This document shows positions 16,405-26,285 of a DNA stretch of 64,000 nt, piece after piece. The notes beneath the pieces are model-generated. The model saw only the letters and a program-made list of their open reading frames with translations. It was not told the origin of the DNA and did no database searches. Position 1 is the stretch's first letter. Each line of letters starts with the position of its first letter. Source of the stretch: Actinobacillus lignieresii (lineage in GTDB: Bacteria; Pseudomonadota; Gammaproteobacteria; Enterobacterales; Pasteurellaceae); NCBI RefSeq assembly GCF_900444945.1, contig NZ_UFRM01000001.1, forward strand, positions 1,648,001 through 1,712,000. The letters are read 5' to 3'. The position numbers and the translations under genes are program-made.

Positions 16405-18888
16405 TTAAGCCTTAACCACTTTAACCGCACATTTTTTGTAGTCGGTCTCACCTGAAATCGGATCGGTTGCATCTAAAGTTAATTTATTGGCTAACTGTCC
16501 CGCATCGAAGAAGGTGGTATAAATTAAGCCTTTCGGACATTTATTACGACCGCGTGTATCCAAGTGAGTAACAATTTCACCGCGACGGGTAATTAATTTC
16601 ACTTTATCACCGTGACGTAACCCGCGAGCTTTAGCATCGTCCGGATGCATCCAGCAAAGGTTATTCGGGAACGAACGGTGTAATTCCGGTACACGACGTG
16701 TCATCGTACCTGTATGCCAATGTTCAAGAACACGACCGGTACATAACCATAAATCGTACTCTTCGTCCGGACTTTCCGCTGGCTCTTCGTAAGGTACGCC
16801 TAAGATAATCGCTTTCTTATCCGGATAGCCGTAGAACGACACGCCTTCACCCGCTTTGACGTACGGGTCGAAGCCTTCACGGTAACGCCATAAGGTTTCT
16901 TTACCGTCCACTACCGGCCAACGTAAACCGCGCACTTGATGGTAAGTATCAAAGTCGGCTAAGTCATGTCCATGACCGCGACCGAATGCCGCATATTCTT
17001 CAAATAAACCTTTTTGTAAGTAGTAGCCGAAGTGTTCCGCTTCATCATTGATATAACCCGGTATGTTAGTCGGCGTATCGAATTTATCCACTTGACCGTT
17101 TTTATACAGCACTTCGTAGAGAGTTTTACCGCGATATTCCGGCATTTGTGCAAGTAACGCTTCATCCCATACTTCGTCGGTTTTGAAGTATTTAGAGAAT
17201 TCAACGATTTGCCATAAGTCTGATTTTGACTCGCCCGGACCTTTCACTTGCTGACGCCAGAATTGGGTACGACGTTCCGCATTACCGTAAGCACCTTCTT
17301 TTTCCACCCACATACAAGTCGGAAGGATTAAGTCCGCCGCGACCGCAGAAACTGACGGATAAGGGTCGGAAACCACGATAAAGTTTTCTGGATTACGCCA
17401 ACCCGGGAAAGTTTCTTCATTAATATTCGGACCGCCTTGCATATTATTGGTACAAAGTTGCCATAAGAAGTTAAGTTTACCGTCTTTTAACATACGGCTT
17501 TGCATTACTGCGGAATAGCCCGGTACGGTCGGAATCGTACCTTTCGGTAATTTCCAAGATTTTTCTACGATTTCAACGTGTTTCGGGTTGGTTACCACCA
17601 TATCCGCCGGTAAACGATGTACGAAAGTACCCACTTCACGCGCCGTACCGCAAGCTGACGGCTGACCGGTTAATGAGAACGGACCGCAACCCGGAATTGA
17701 AATTTTACCGGTAAGTAAATGCACGTTATAAACCATTTGGTTTACCCATACGCCTCGAGTATGTTGGTTAAAGCCCATAGTCCAGAAAGACACTAACGTT
17801 TGTTTCGGATCCGCATACATTTTCGCAAGCGTTTCCAACTGATCTTTCGGCACGCCGGAAATTTCGTGCGCTTTTTCTAATGTATAAGGCTCAACGATTT
17901 TCTTAAATTCTTCGAAATCGGAATCATACATTTTGCCGGCGGTCTTCGCATTTTTCGCCGCTTTTTGACGAGGGTGATCCGGACGTAAACCGTAACCGAT
18001 ATCCGTTTCGCCGCGTTTGAATTTGGTATGTTTATTAACGAAATCCCAGTTTACTTTATCGTTTTGGATAATGTAGTTGGCGATATAGTTAAGAATCGCT
18101 AAATCCGAATGCGGTTTAAAAATAATCGGCGTATCCGCCAATTCAAACGAACGGTGTTCAAATGTGGACATTACCACCACTTTCACTTTATCGTCCGATA
18201 AACGGCGATCGGAAATACGGCTCCATAAAATCGGGTGCATTTCCGCCATATTCGAACCCCAAAGCACGAACGCATCGGTTTTCTCAATATCGTTATAGCA
18301 GCCCATCGGTTCATCCATACCGAAAGTACGCATAAAGGCTACCGCCGCAGACGCCATACAGTGACGCGCATTCGGGTCGATAGTGTTAGAACGTAAACCG
18401 CCTTTCCAAAGTTTAACTTTCGCATAACCTTCAAAAATAGTAGTTTGACCTGATGAGAACATACCGACCGAATTCGGTTCTTTTTTCTTCAGAATGTCTT
18501 TTACTTTCTCCGCCATAATGGTGAAAGCCTGATCCCAAGAAACCGGGGTAAAATCGCCTTCTTTATGGAATTTACCGTCTTTCATACGTAATAAAGGCGT
18601 TTGTACACGGTCTGCGCCGTACATAATTTTTGATAAGAAGTAACCTTTAATACAGTTTAAACCGCGGTTTACTTCCGCATCCGGGTCACCTTGGGTCGCA
18701 ACTACGCGGCCGTCTTTGGTACCGACCAGTACGCTACAACCCGTACCGCAGAAACGGCATGGTGCTTTATCCCATCTAATACCGTCATCAGCAGCATAAA
18801 CATTTTTTACAGGAATCGTCATTCCTGCCGCAGCAGCCGCAGCCATCGCCGCATTTGCTTTCATAAAATCTCTACGATTGAGTTCCAT
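16405..18888 (-). CDS. napA: Periplasmic nitrate reductase catalytic subunit NapA
   Basis: A molybdenum enzyme reducing nitrate to nitrite in the periplasm. The ATG at 18888 is chosen because GTGGGAAAC precedes it and it opens the Tat signal ([12 protein letters not shown]); an in-frame start at 18930 would add 14 residues with no role. The product has 827 residues, the normal length. [13 protein letters not shown] near 45 binds the [4Fe-4S] cluster. [18 protein letters not shown] contains the Cys that binds molybdenum. The C-terminal bis-MGD-binding domain follows. NapD and Mog (41988-42572) serve its maturation. Confidence 0.97.
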   Translation of the reverse strand: MELNRRDFMKANAAMAAAAAAGMTIPVKNVYAADDGIRWDKAPCRFCGTGCSVLVGTKDGRVVATQGDPDAEVNRGLNCIKGYFLSKIMYGADRVQTPLLRMKDGKFHKEGDFTPVSWDQAFTIMAEKVKDILKKKEPNSVGMFSSGQTTIFEGYAKVKLWKGGLRSNTIDPNARHCMASAAVAFMRTFGMDEPMGCYNDIEKTDAFVLWGSNMAEMHPILWSRISDRRLSDDKVKVVVMSTFEHRSFELADTPIIFKPHSDLAILNYIANYIIQNDKVNWDFVNKHTKFKRGETDIGYGLRPDHPRQKAAKNAKTAGKMYDSDFEEFKKIVEPYTLEKAHEISGVPKDQLETLAKMYADPKQTLVSFWTMGFNQHTRGVWVNQMVYNVHLLTGKISIPGCGPFSLTGQPSACGTAREVGTFVHRLPADMVVTNPKHVEIVEKSWKLPKGTIPTVPGYSAVMQSRMLKDGKLNFLWQLCTNNMQGGPNINEETFPGWRNPENFIVVSDPYPSVSAVAADLILPTCMWVEKEGAYGNAERRTQFWRQQVKGPGESKSDLWQIVEFSKYFKTDEVWDEALLAQMPEYRGKTLYEVLYKNGQVDKFDTPTNIPGYINDEAEHFGYYLQKGLFEEYAAFGRGHGHDLADFDTYHQVRGLRWPVVDGKETLWRYREGFDPYVKAGEGVSFYGYPDKKAIILGVPYEEPAESPDEEYDLWLCTGRVLEHWHTGTMTRRVPELHRSFPNNLCWMHPDDAKARGLRHGDKVKLITRRGEIVTHLDTRGRNKCPKGLIYTTFFDAGQLANKLTLDATDPISGETDYKKCAVKVVKA

Positions 18889-18919
18889 AATGTTTCCCAC
18901 TTTTATAAAAAAATTAAAA

Positions 18920-19189
18920 CTATTGTTCATCCAGATAATTGGAAATTAACGATACGACAATCACACCGTCAATATCCTTTACCTGATCGATTAAATCGGC
19001 TAAAGCAAGCTGTCTGTCACTCTCAAGTGTCACTACCAGTTTGCCTTCCTCGGCTTTCTCACCGTGAATTTCTGCAAACGGAATGGTAAGAATGTCCGCT
19101 TTCACTTGCGCTAATTTTGCTGGTTTTGCTTGAACGACTAAGCTACATACATACCAGTTTTTCGCTTCGTTTAAGTTTTCCGTACTCAT
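18920..19189 (-). CDS. napD: NapA-specific chaperone NapD
   Basis: A small cytoplasmic chaperone, 89 residues, with the ferredoxin-like NapD fold. It binds the NapA Tat signal peptide and holds back export until the cofactor is loaded. The family-like opening [16 protein letters not shown] and the strand GKLVVTLE are visible. It sits between napF (2-base gap) and napA, as in E. coli and Haemophilus. Confidence 0.93.
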   Translation of the reverse strand: MSTENLNEAKNWYVCSLVVQAKPAKLAQVKADILTIPFAEIHGEKAEEGKLVVTLESDRQLALADLIDQVKDIDGVIVVSLISNYLDEQ

Positions 19190-19191
19190 TG

Positions 19192-19722
19192 CTAAAGTTC
19201 ATTCCTTAAAATTGATATTGCGGAAGTAGGACAAACCGATAGGCAAGCGCCACAACCGTTACAAGCGGTTAAATCCAGTTGCAAAGTTGCAATGCCACCC
19301 AATGCGGGGCGAAAACGAATGGCTCTGCTTTCACAACCGTCTCCGCAACTTCTACATTCAACCCGCTGTTTTAATAAGCAGTTTTCTTTAATTTCGACCT
19401 TATGCCGCCATGCTTCTTCCGTTGTAGCCAAAAACACATCCGACTCACAACTTTTCACACAAGCTTCACAAAAAGTGCATTCGCCGCGACTAAAATCAAT
19501 CTCGGGATAACCGCCCGCCCCTTTCACAATAATTTGTGTTTCACAGGCGGATATGCAATTATCGCAAGCGGTGCATTTTTCATAAAAATCTGCAAGATTT
19601 GTCCAAGGCGGGCGAATCGCATGATGTCCTTGCTGCCTTACCTGCTCGGTTTGTAACGCATTTAAAAAATGACCGCGTAAGAAACTACGTCGAGGTAAAG
19701 ATTGTTGGCTGAACTCGGACAA
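19192..19722 (-). CDS. napF: Ferredoxin-type protein NapF
   Basis: A cytoplasmic iron-sulfur protein of 176 residues with Cys-rich motifs CTACDNCISACETQ, CTFCEACVKSCESD, CRSCGDGCESRA and CNGCGACLSVCPTS. The N-terminus carries RRSFLRG but no real export signal. It is thought to help assemble or reduce the NapA cluster. It is the first gene of the operon. A perfect FNR box lies 104-117 bases upstream of its start. Confidence 0.93.
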   Translation of the reverse strand: MSEFSQQSLPRRSFLRGHFLNALQTEQVRQQGHHAIRPPWTNLADFYEKCTACDNCISACETQIIVKGAGGYPEIDFSRGECTFCEACVKSCESDVFLATTEEAWRHKVEIKENCLLKQRVECRSCGDGCESRAIRFRPALGGIATLQLDLTACNGCGACLSVCPTSAISILRNEL

Positions 19723-19757
19723 AACACACCTACGGCAAAGAAAACTAAATAATGAAT

Positions 19758-19867
19758 ATTATCGGTTTTTACTGATCCGCTTTCATCACTCCAACGAGGT
19801 ATTTGCCTAAGAACCGAAGGAAAGATTGATTATTATCAAAGAATAATTAAGGGAAGTTTTGTATGTA
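19758..19867. promoter_or_regulatory. Divergent napF / oxidoreductase regulatory region with a perfect FNR box
   Basis: TTGATTATTATCAA at 19826-19839 matches the FNR consensus TTGAT-N4-ATCAA exactly. Rightwards, TATGTA at 19862-19867 lies 32 bp away centre to centre, the class II geometry. Leftwards, a -10 GATAAT (19763-19758) would put the box near -81.5. A half-matching NarP/NarL-type 7-2-7 (TACCTCG-TT-GGAGTGA, 19801-19786) would lie near -42. FNR and NarP control of nap is established in enteric bacteria. The assignments here are inferred. Confidence 0.7.
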
Positions 19868-19920
19868 AAGACGGATTTCGAGGATAATTAAGAACCGTTA
19901 TTATTTAGCTGAGAAATGTT

Positions 19921-20496
19921 ATGAATCATCTGATTATTTACGCCCATCCTAACCCGCAAAGTTTTAACCGTGCGATACTTCAACAAGCCGTTCGGGCAAG
20001 TTCCGATCATCAAGTTACTGTACGTGATTTATACAGTTTAAATATTCATCCGAATTTGGCTTGGCAAGAATTCCAAGACAGCCTCACCGGTAAATATGCG
20101 GCACAAATCCAAACCGAACATCAATATTGGCAACAAGCCGATGTCATCACTTTTATTTATCCGCTTTGGTGGATGGGTTTTCCGGCAATTTTAAAAGGCT
20201 ATTTAGACCGAGTGCTGACCTACGGCTTCGCCTACACCAATGGCGAAACCGAAAGTATCGGTTTATTAAAAGGCAAGAAAATGCAACAGTTTGTCACCAT
20301 GGGCAACAGCAATCAGAAATATGCGGGCAAAGGTTTCTTAAAATCGCTTGACGATACGCTCGGCAACGGATTGTTTAGCTTCTGCGGTATTGAAAATGTA
20401 AAAATGCACTATTTAGGTGACGTCGGTTTAAAAGAAACCGATTATGCCGCCATTTTGCAACAAGTTGAGCAGAATTGCAGAGAAATGTTGAGATAA
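19921..20496 (+). CDS. Flavodoxin-fold NAD(P)H oxidoreductase
   Basis: A 191-residue member of the Flavodoxin_2 family (NQO1, MdaB, KefF/YheR relatives), flavin enzymes that transfer two electrons from NAD(P)H to quinones. The start LIIYAHPNPQSFNRAI is the FMN-phosphate loop. The block FIYPLWWMGFPAILKGYLDRV with GFAYTNG is the family signature around the flavin ring. The exact substrate cannot be read from sequence. It stands alone, divergent from nap, with an FNR box ideally spaced from a -10 for this gene, so oxygen-limited expression is plausible. Confidence 0.85.
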   Translation: MNHLIIYAHPNPQSFNRAILQQAVRASSDHQVTVRDLYSLNIHPNLAWQEFQDSLTGKYAAQIQTEHQYWQQADVITFIYPLWWMGFPAILKGYLDRVLTYGFAYTNGETESIGLLKGKKMQQFVTMGNSNQKYAGKGFLKSLDDTLGNGLFSFCGIENVKMHYLGDVGLKETDYAAILQQVEQNCREMLR

Positions 20497-20507
20497 TATA
20501 AAAATGA

Positions 20508-20561
20508 AAGCGGTTGATTTTAATAGGAAATTTGTAAATCTTTCCTCAAAATCAACCGCTT
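20508..20561. terminator. Bidirectional USS-pair terminator before thrC end
   Basis: Perfect 14-base arms AAGCGGTTGATTTT and AAAATCAACCGCTT lie between convergent genes, with a nested AGGAAA/TTTCCT stem in the loop. Confidence 0.8.
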
Positions 20562-20577
20562 GTTTTCGCAATTTAAA

Positions 20578-21858
20578 TTAGTTACCCGCTAACAAATACT
20601 CACGTAATTTGGCGAAATCCGCCGGCATAGTGTCGGATAATAATTCCATTTTGTTATGTTTATCCAATGCTTCCGGTAGTGGTAATTCGATGTTAAGAAT
20701 ACGTTCTACGCTTTCTTTGAATTTTGCCGGGTGAGCGGTGCAGAGGAAAATACCGGTTTCGCCCGCTTGAAGCTGATCTTTTAACACTTGGTAAGCGATC
20801 GCACCGTGCGGTTCGCATAAGTAACCTTCAGCATATTGTGCTTTTAATGCCGCTTCGGTTTCTGCATCATTTAATGCAGCCGAACCTAAATCGGTTAGCG
20901 CCCAGCCGTTGCGTTTAAATAATTCTTCCACGCGCGGCCAGTTGTTCGGTCGGCTTACGTCCATTGCGTTTGAAAGCGTTGCTACCGTTGCGTTCGGTTC
21001 CCATTTACCTGATTTTAAATAACGTGGCACGGTATCGTTCGCATTAGTTGAAGCGATAAAACGTTTGATTGGTAAACCTAGCGTTTTTGCGATTAAACCA
21101 GCGGTTAAGTTACCGAAGTTACCGCTTGGTACCGAAACTACGACGTCGGCACGTTTTGCTTTCGGTAATTGCGCTACCGCTTCAAAGTAATAACAAACTT
21201 GCGCTAATAAACGGCTGATATTGATTGAGTTTGCAGAATTTAAGCCGATCGCTTGACGTAATTCAGCATCGTCAAACGCTTGTTTTACTAACGCTTGGCA
21301 AGCGTCAAAATCCGATTCAATCGCAACGGTACGAATGTTACCGCCTAAGGTACAGAATAATTTTTCTTGTAACGGGCTGATTTTGCCTTTCGGATAAAGG
21401 ATCACTACATTGATATTTTCTAAACCATAGAATGCGTGCGCTACCGCCGCACCGGTGTCGCCTGAGGTTGCGGTTAAAATGGTGATTTTGCCGTTACCAC
21501 GCACGCTTGCCAGTGCTTGCGCCATAAAACGACCGCCGAAGTCTTTAAACGCCAATGTCGGGCCGTGGAACAGCTCAAGTGCAAAAATATCGTCATTCAC
21601 TTTTGCTAATGGTGCCGAGAAAGTAAATGCGTTTTTTACCATTGCATTTACTGTTTCTTGCGGAAGTTCGTCACCAATCAGTGCTGCAAGAATTTTCTGA
21701 CTACGCTCAACTAAAGGTAAATCCAGTAAAGCATCAATATCGTCAAATTTCGGTAACACTTCAGGGAAAAATAACCCCTGATCCTTACCTAAACCTTGGC
21801 GCACGCCTTGTGCGAAATTAACTTGTTCTTCGGGGTGTTTGATGTTGTATAAGTTCAT
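20578..21858 (-). CDS. thrC: Threonine synthase
   Basis: A pyridoxal-phosphate enzyme converting O-phosphohomoserine to threonine, 426 residues, the normal length for the gamma-proteobacterial type. The PLP-binding Lys105 lies in FHGPTLAFKDFGGRF. The phosphate loop SVPSGNFGNLTAG and the glycine-rich TATSGDTGAAVAHAFYG are clear. The neighbours thrA and thrB are not present in the window, and the USS-pair hairpin after the stop suggests it ends the unit. The ribosome site before 21858 is weak. Confidence 0.96.
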   Translation of the reverse strand: MNLYNIKHPEEQVNFAQGVRQGLGKDQGLFFPEVLPKFDDIDALLDLPLVERSQKILAALIGDELPQETVNAMVKNAFTFSAPLAKVNDDIFALELFHGPTLAFKDFGGRFMAQALASVRGNGKITILTATSGDTGAAVAHAFYGLENINVVILYPKGKISPLQEKLFCTLGGNIRTVAIESDFDACQALVKQAFDDAELRQAIGLNSANSINISRLLAQVCYYFEAVAQLPKAKRADVVVSVPSGNFGNLTAGLIAKTLGLPIKRFIASTNANDTVPRYLKSGKWEPNATVATLSNAMDVSRPNNWPRVEELFKRNGWALTDLGSAALNDAETEAALKAQYAEGYLCEPHGAIAYQVLKDQLQAGETGIFLCTAHPAKFKESVERILNIELPLPEALDKHNKMELLSDTMPADFAKLREYLLAGN

Positions 21859-21990
21859 TAGGAAAAGTCCTTTATTATTAAGTATTAAGAGTGATTTGTC
21901 AGATTCTAGCTATTATCCTTAGTTAGTCAATGCAAAAGGCGTAAATAAGCGGTATTATTTGCGCAAATTTTTACAAAAAGGAAACCTGCT

Positions 21991-22450
21991 ATGAAAACAA
22001 CAATTCGAAAAATATCCGCTCGAAAAAGCATTGCTTTAGTGGCGCACGACAGTTGTAAACAAAGTCTGATTCAATGGACGCTACAACACAAAGCGAGTTT
22101 AACGCCGCATACCTTATATGCAACCGGTACGACCAGACATCTGTTAGCTCGTGAAAGCGGTTTAAACATCCAAGCGTTATTAAGCGGTCCGATGGGCGGC
22201 GATCAACAGTTAGGCGGACTGATTGCAGAGAAAAAAAATCGATATGCTGATTTTCTTTTGGGATCCGATGAACGCCGCACCGCACGATCCGGATGTCAAA
22301 GCGTTAATGCGTATTGCGACGGTTTGGAACATTCCGGTAGCGATCAACGAAACCAGTGCCAATTTCCTGCTCAGTGCCGCACTATTCGATCAGGAAATCG
22401 GAATTAACGTACCGGATTACGACGGTTATCTCGCCGAACGTTTAGCTTAA
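21991..22450 (+). pseudogene. mgsA: Methylglyoxal synthase, frameshifted at an A8 run
   Basis: Methylglyoxal synthase converts dihydroxyacetone phosphate to methylglyoxal. The first frame (from 21991) gives the N-terminal half, including LVAHDSCK, the phosphate-site ATGTTRHL and [17 protein letters not shown] with catalytic Asp71. The rest of the family sequence ([23 protein letters not shown] and on) is in the +1 frame, up to the TAA at 22448-22450. The switch falls exactly in eight A's at 22231-22238; seven would restore a normal protein of about 152 residues. Unrepaired, the first frame runs on with unrelated sequence to 22407. It may be a true mutation, phase variation by slippage, or a homopolymer sequencing error. 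Confidence 0.85.
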
Positions 22451-22472
22451 ACCGTTCGCTTTGCTCTTGTTC

Positions 22473-22526
22473 AAGCGGTCGGATTTGCTTTAAAATTTGC
22501 AAAAATTCAGCTGAATTCGACCGCTT
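22473..22526 (+). terminator. USS-pair hairpin after mgsA
   Basis: AAGCGGTCGGATT faces AATTCGACCGCTT with one mismatch around a TTTGCAAAAA loop, between mgsA and the next gene. Confidence 0.6.
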
Positions 22527-22532
22527 CCTATC

Positions 22533-24707
22533 ATGAAAAACTTCCTAAAAACATTCCGATTCGATTGGTTATCGGAAAATATGATTAAAACGCTACCGAT
22601 CTTTATTTCAATTAATCTGGTTTCGCTCGTCGTGTGGCAACTGCAAATGTCACATTTGGCGATGTCGCTGATATTAGGGGTTATCGCCGGCGGTTTGGTG
22701 GATTTGGATAATAGCCCGACCGGCAGAGTTAAAAATCTGGTATTAAGTTTACTTGCCTTTGCCGTTTCATCGTTAGGCGCACAATTTTCACTCAGTTTCG
22801 GTTGGCTGTTTTTACCGGCGGCAATGTTAAGTACCTTTATTTTAGTGATGCTCGGTGCAATCGGACAACGCTACAGTACGATTGCGTTCGGTTCGTTAAT
22901 CGTTGCGGTTTACACCAGTTTGGTCTATACCCCGGAAAGTATTTGGTACGGCAATATGTTGATGATCTTGTCCGGCGCATTAATTTACGGGGTGGTGGCG
23001 TTAATCGTGCATTTATGTTTCCCAAATCGTATCGTTCAGGAAAACTTAGCCAAAGCCTACGATGCGTTAGGCGCCTATTTACAAGCCAAATCGGAATATT
23101 TCGACCCCGATGACGATGATCTCGCCGCCAAACAGCTTGCTTTAGCCAAAGCGAACCAGCAAATTATCCAAACTTTCGACCAAACGCGGATTTCGTTGTT
23201 TTATCGCTTGCAAGGGCGTAACCGCCATAGCCGTACCCATCATTTGCTTCGTTATTATTTTACCGCACAGGATATTTGGGAGCGGGCAAGTTCCAGCCAT
23301 TATCAATATCACGAATTGTTTCAACAATTAAATAACAGCGATTTGATGTTCCGTTTCCAACGTGTAATGGAATTACAGGCGATTGCCTGCCAGCGAGTTG
23401 CTTCGGCATTACGTCACGGCGAAAGCTATCAGCATAGCGCAAGAGGAGAAAAAGCCTTACAAGGGTTACTTAACTCGCTGCATTTCCATAGCGAACGGGG
23501 CTTAAAATCCGCTCATCGTTGGCAATCTATTGCGGAAAACCTACGGAATATCGAAGGGCAATTAAACCAAATCGAACAAGAAAACGGTGTGGACGACTTA
23601 CGTAAAGACGTAGTGAAATCCACCCGCTTGATTGCGGAGAATGTATCCGGTCTTAGAAATATGCTTAACGCGATTCGTAGCCAATGTACGCTGTCTTCAC
23701 AACTATTCCGCCATGCGATTCGCTTATCTATCGTGGTGTTCGCCTGCAGTTTAGTCGTGCAATTATTAAATTTGGACGGTAAAGGCTATTGGATTTTACT
23801 AACCGCCGTATTTGTCTGCCAACCGAATTATGCCGCAACCAAAAAACGGTTGATTCAACGTATTATCGGTACGGTATTAGGCGTATTTGTCGGCTTCCTG
23901 TTCCAATATTTTGCACCGAGTTTAGAAGCGCAGCTCGGACTTATCAGCATTACCGGCAGCTTATATTACTTCTTCCGCATCAGTAATTACGGTTTCTCAA
24001 CCTTCTTTATTACATTACTGGTGTTTGTAAGTTTAGACGTTTCCGGTTTAGGGGCGGAAAACGCTCTATTACCGCGTTTATTCGATACTCTCATCGGCAC
24101 GGCATTAGCGTGGTTTGCGGTTTCGTTTATTTATCCGGACTGGAAATACCTCAATCTGCATCGCAATTTACAAAGCACGCTTGTCGCCAGCGGACAATAT
24201 CTACGCCATATTTTGGCGCAATTGCAATTCGGGTATAACGACCAATTAGCCTATCGTGTCGCCCGCCGTGACGTACATAATAATATTTCGGCATTAAGTG
24301 CGGTGATTTCTAATATGCACGGCGAACCTAAAAAATATCGAGAAGTGCTGGACTTTGCGCCGAAACTATTAGGCGTAACCTATACGTTGCTCGGTTATAT
24401 TTCGGCATTAGGCGCATATCGAGTGGAAAGTTCGGAATTAAGTCATAATATTGATTTTTCGGCGATCTTTTTCAGTAAGGGAAAACAGGTGGTCGATATA
24501 TTAGATGCGATCACACAGATGAAAGATAGCGAATCCGTTCCTCTGCAACTCAGTGAAATCGATATGGCTCTCAATCATTTCGAACAGACTTATCAAGACG
24601 GCGGCGATAAGCTCGCTCTGGTATTGGTTCAACAACTGCGTATGATTACTCAGTTGTTACCGCAATTACAACGCTTGGTGAATAAAGAACAACTTTATCG
24701 GGAATAA
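22533..24707 (+). CDS. yccS: YccS/YhfK-family inner membrane protein (FUSC domain)
   Basis: A 724-residue membrane protein with two hydrophobic blocks (about 20-165 and 395-525), each followed by a soluble helical region. This is the architecture of the YccS/YhfK family within the fusaric-acid-resistance-like (FUSC) superfamily. Family-like stretches include GVIAGGLVDLDNSPTGRVKN near the start and ILLTAVFVCQPNYAATKKR before the second helix set. These proteins are assumed transporters, but no substrate is established. It starts right after the mgsA hairpin and ends at another USS pair. Confidence 0.88.
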   Translation: MKNFLKTFRFDWLSENMIKTLPIFISINLVSLVVWQLQMSHLAMSLILGVIAGGLVDLDNSPTGRVKNLVLSLLAFAVSSLGAQFSLSFGWLFLPAAMLSTFILVMLGAIGQRYSTIAFGSLIVAVYTSLVYTPESIWYGNMLMILSGALIYGVVALIVHLCFPNRIVQENLAKAYDALGAYLQAKSEYFDPDDDDLAAKQLALAKANQQIIQTFDQTRISLFYRLQGRNRHSRTHHLLRYYFTAQDIWERASSSHYQYHELFQQLNNSDLMFRFQRVMELQAIACQRVASALRHGESYQHSARGEKALQGLLNSLHFHSERGLKSAHRWQSIAENLRNIEGQLNQIEQENGVDDLRKDVVKSTRLIAENVSGLRNMLNAIRSQCTLSSQLFRHAIRLSIVVFACSLVVQLLNLDGKGYWILLTAVFVCQPNYAATKKRLIQRIIGTVLGVFVGFLFQYFAPSLEAQLGLISITGSLYYFFRISNYGFSTFFITLLVFVSLDVSGLGAENALLPRLFDTLIGTALAWFAVSFIYPDWKYLNLHRNLQSTLVASGQYLRHILAQLQFGYNDQLAYRVARRDVHNNISALSAVISNMHGEPKKYREVLDFAPKLLGVTYTLLGYISALGAYRVESSELSHNIDFSAIFFSKGKQVVDILDAITQMKDSESVPLQLSEIDMALNHFEQTYQDGGDKLALVLVQQLRMITQLLPQLQRLVNKEQLYRE

Positions 24708-24716
24708 CACTCAAAC

Positions 24717-24770
24717 AAGCGGTCGGATTCGGCAAAAAAATAACAAAATATTCGTTAAATTCGACCGCTT
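24717..24770. terminator. Bidirectional USS-pair hairpin
   Basis: AAGCGGTCGGATTC and AAATTCGACCGCTT, nearly complementary, lie between convergent yccS and the patatin gene, with T's on the right side. Confidence 0.65.
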
Positions 24771-24774
24771 CTTT

Positions 24775-26139
24775 TTATCTCAACGAAGAAAGAGCGGCGC
24801 GATATTCATCGGATTGTTGTAATAAAATATAAGCGGCTTGGCGCAGCTTATCGACATCTTCTTCGGGCAAATAAAACGAAGTACTGATGTTCAGCACGTT
24901 TTTTTTCAATTCGCCTTCCGGCAGATCTTTCAAACTCAAACCGACAAAATGCAATCGAATTTTCTGCCTTTTCTGAGTTACGGCATATTTATTCCACGCA
25001 TCGGTAAAAGTACGAAAACGACGTAAGGTATTTTGAGTCGTTTTATCAATCGGCACGTTAATAATCGTATTAATCACATCGGTTACGCTCGGCACGTTTG
25101 CAGTCGTGTCTATTTCATTCGTGACTTCGTTTTGCGCATTCACATTAATCACGATAATATTCTTAATTCGGCTCTGTCGAATGATTTGATAAAGCTGTTC
25201 CATACCGAACGCTTCGGAAATATCCAACAAACCGGCTAAACCCAAATTATCGGTTAAACCGCCATCGACCAAATGCACAAACGGGCGTTCTCGACTATTT
25301 TGGTAAAGCGTCAGCATATGCTTGGTTTCTTGAATATTTTTGGTGGTTAAACCGTTTACCGTCTGCTCACGTACTACGAACTCTTTCGGCATCTTAAACC
25401 GACAATTTCCGCCGTTATTATTAAGCGTTAAAGGTGCAAAAATCAGCGGTACGGCACTGGATGCCGCCACCGCACGCGCAATTTCCAAATCATTGAGGTT
25501 TAGACAAAGCCCGTCGAACGTTTCTTGCGTAAAGCTGAACTTCTGCCCCATATTCATATCAGTTGCGCTGATCACGGCAAAAGGTCCTTTGCGATTTTTC
25601 TCTAAATCCTCGAACGTTTTTCCCTTATACAGCGCAATATTGAGCTGTTCTTGAAGCAAATCGCCTCTGCCGAATTGCGGAGAAGTTAAACGCGGAACAT
25701 TGGAAAGCGAAAAGACTTGACCGATGACTTCTCGCTGAAAATTTCTTTTCAGAAATTTTTCCTCGAATTTAGGAATGACATCTCGTCCTTCCAAAGCGAA
25801 ATAACCGGCTAACACCGAACCGCCGGATACGCCGTACACCAAATCGATATTATCAATTAGGCTCGAACCTTTCGCCGCCGGACGAATATGTTCCAATTTA
25901 AGTTGTTCTAATACGCCGTAACCGAGGGCCGCCGCTCGCGTACCGCCGCCGGAAAACATTAGGATAACGAGATTACCGTCTTCGGTATTTTTATTGATGG
26001 TGGATTGTAAACGGTAGCCTTGATCAGGGGTAATTTGCGTAATGGATTGAACCGGTTGATAAGAAACCAAGCTACAGGCGGATATGCCCAGTACAGCGAT
26101 TAGCCCTATAGATTTTTCTAATAATGTTATCGGCTTCAT
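24775..26139 (-). CDS. Patatin-like phospholipase lipoprotein
   Basis: A 454-residue protein with a lipobox (GISAC, Cys22), so probably lipid-anchored. The patatin domain spans about 55-330. It has the glycine-rich oxyanion loop MFSGGGTRAAALGYG (61-75), the nucleophile elbow GVSGGS (Ser105) and the catalytic Asp in LVDGGLTDNLG near 300. These form the Ser-Asp dyad of acyl hydrolases. The C-terminal 120 residues are helical, with no domain I recognise. The substrate is unknown; related bacterial proteins are usually annotated as phospholipases. It is alone between a USS-pair hairpin and another terminator. Confidence 0.85.
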   Translation of the reverse strand: MKPITLLEKSIGLIAVLGISACSLVSYQPVQSITQITPDQGYRLQSTINKNTEDGNLVILMFSGGGTRAAALGYGVLEQLKLEHIRPAAKGSSLIDNIDLVYGVSGGSVLAGYFALEGRDVIPKFEEKFLKRNFQREVIGQVFSLSNVPRLTSPQFGRGDLLQEQLNIALYKGKTFEDLEKNRKGPFAVISATDMNMGQKFSFTQETFDGLCLNLNDLEIARAVAASSAVPLIFAPLTLNNNGGNCRFKMPKEFVVREQTVNGLTTKNIQETKHMLTLYQNSRERPFVHLVDGGLTDNLGLAGLLDISEAFGMEQLYQIIRQSRIKNIIVINVNAQNEVTNEIDTTANVPSVTDVINTIINVPIDKTTQNTLRRFRTFTDAWNKYAVTQKRQKIRLHFVGLSLKDLPEGELKKNVLNISTSFYLPEEDVDKLRQAAYILLQQSDEYRAALSSLR

Positions 26140-26228
26140 ACGCGGCTATCTCATCAACACGGTTAAGATAATGGAAACGTAAATAATAATTTATAGATAA
26201 GAATAACGATGATAAACAAGAAAACAAG

Positions 26229-26276
26229 CAATCCATTTTAATCTCCTTTAAAACTTCTCAAAATGGATTGCTTATT
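26229..26276 (-). terminator. Terminator of the XRE-type gene
   Basis: Perfect 14-base arms AAGCAATCCATTTT and AAAATGGATTGCTT flank a loop of about 20 bases, just after the regulator's stop. Confidence 0.65.
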
Positions 26277-26285
26277 TTATTAAAG

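Noticed and set aside
22228..22240. Programmed -1 ribosomal frameshift at the A8 run of mgsA
   Set aside because: The downstream half is in the +1 frame, so -1 slippage gives the wrong protein; no stop-proximal pseudoknot is evident.
22223..22450. A separate 75-residue gene after the first half of mgsA
   Set aside because: It is the C-terminal half of MgsA in the +1 frame, not an independent gene.
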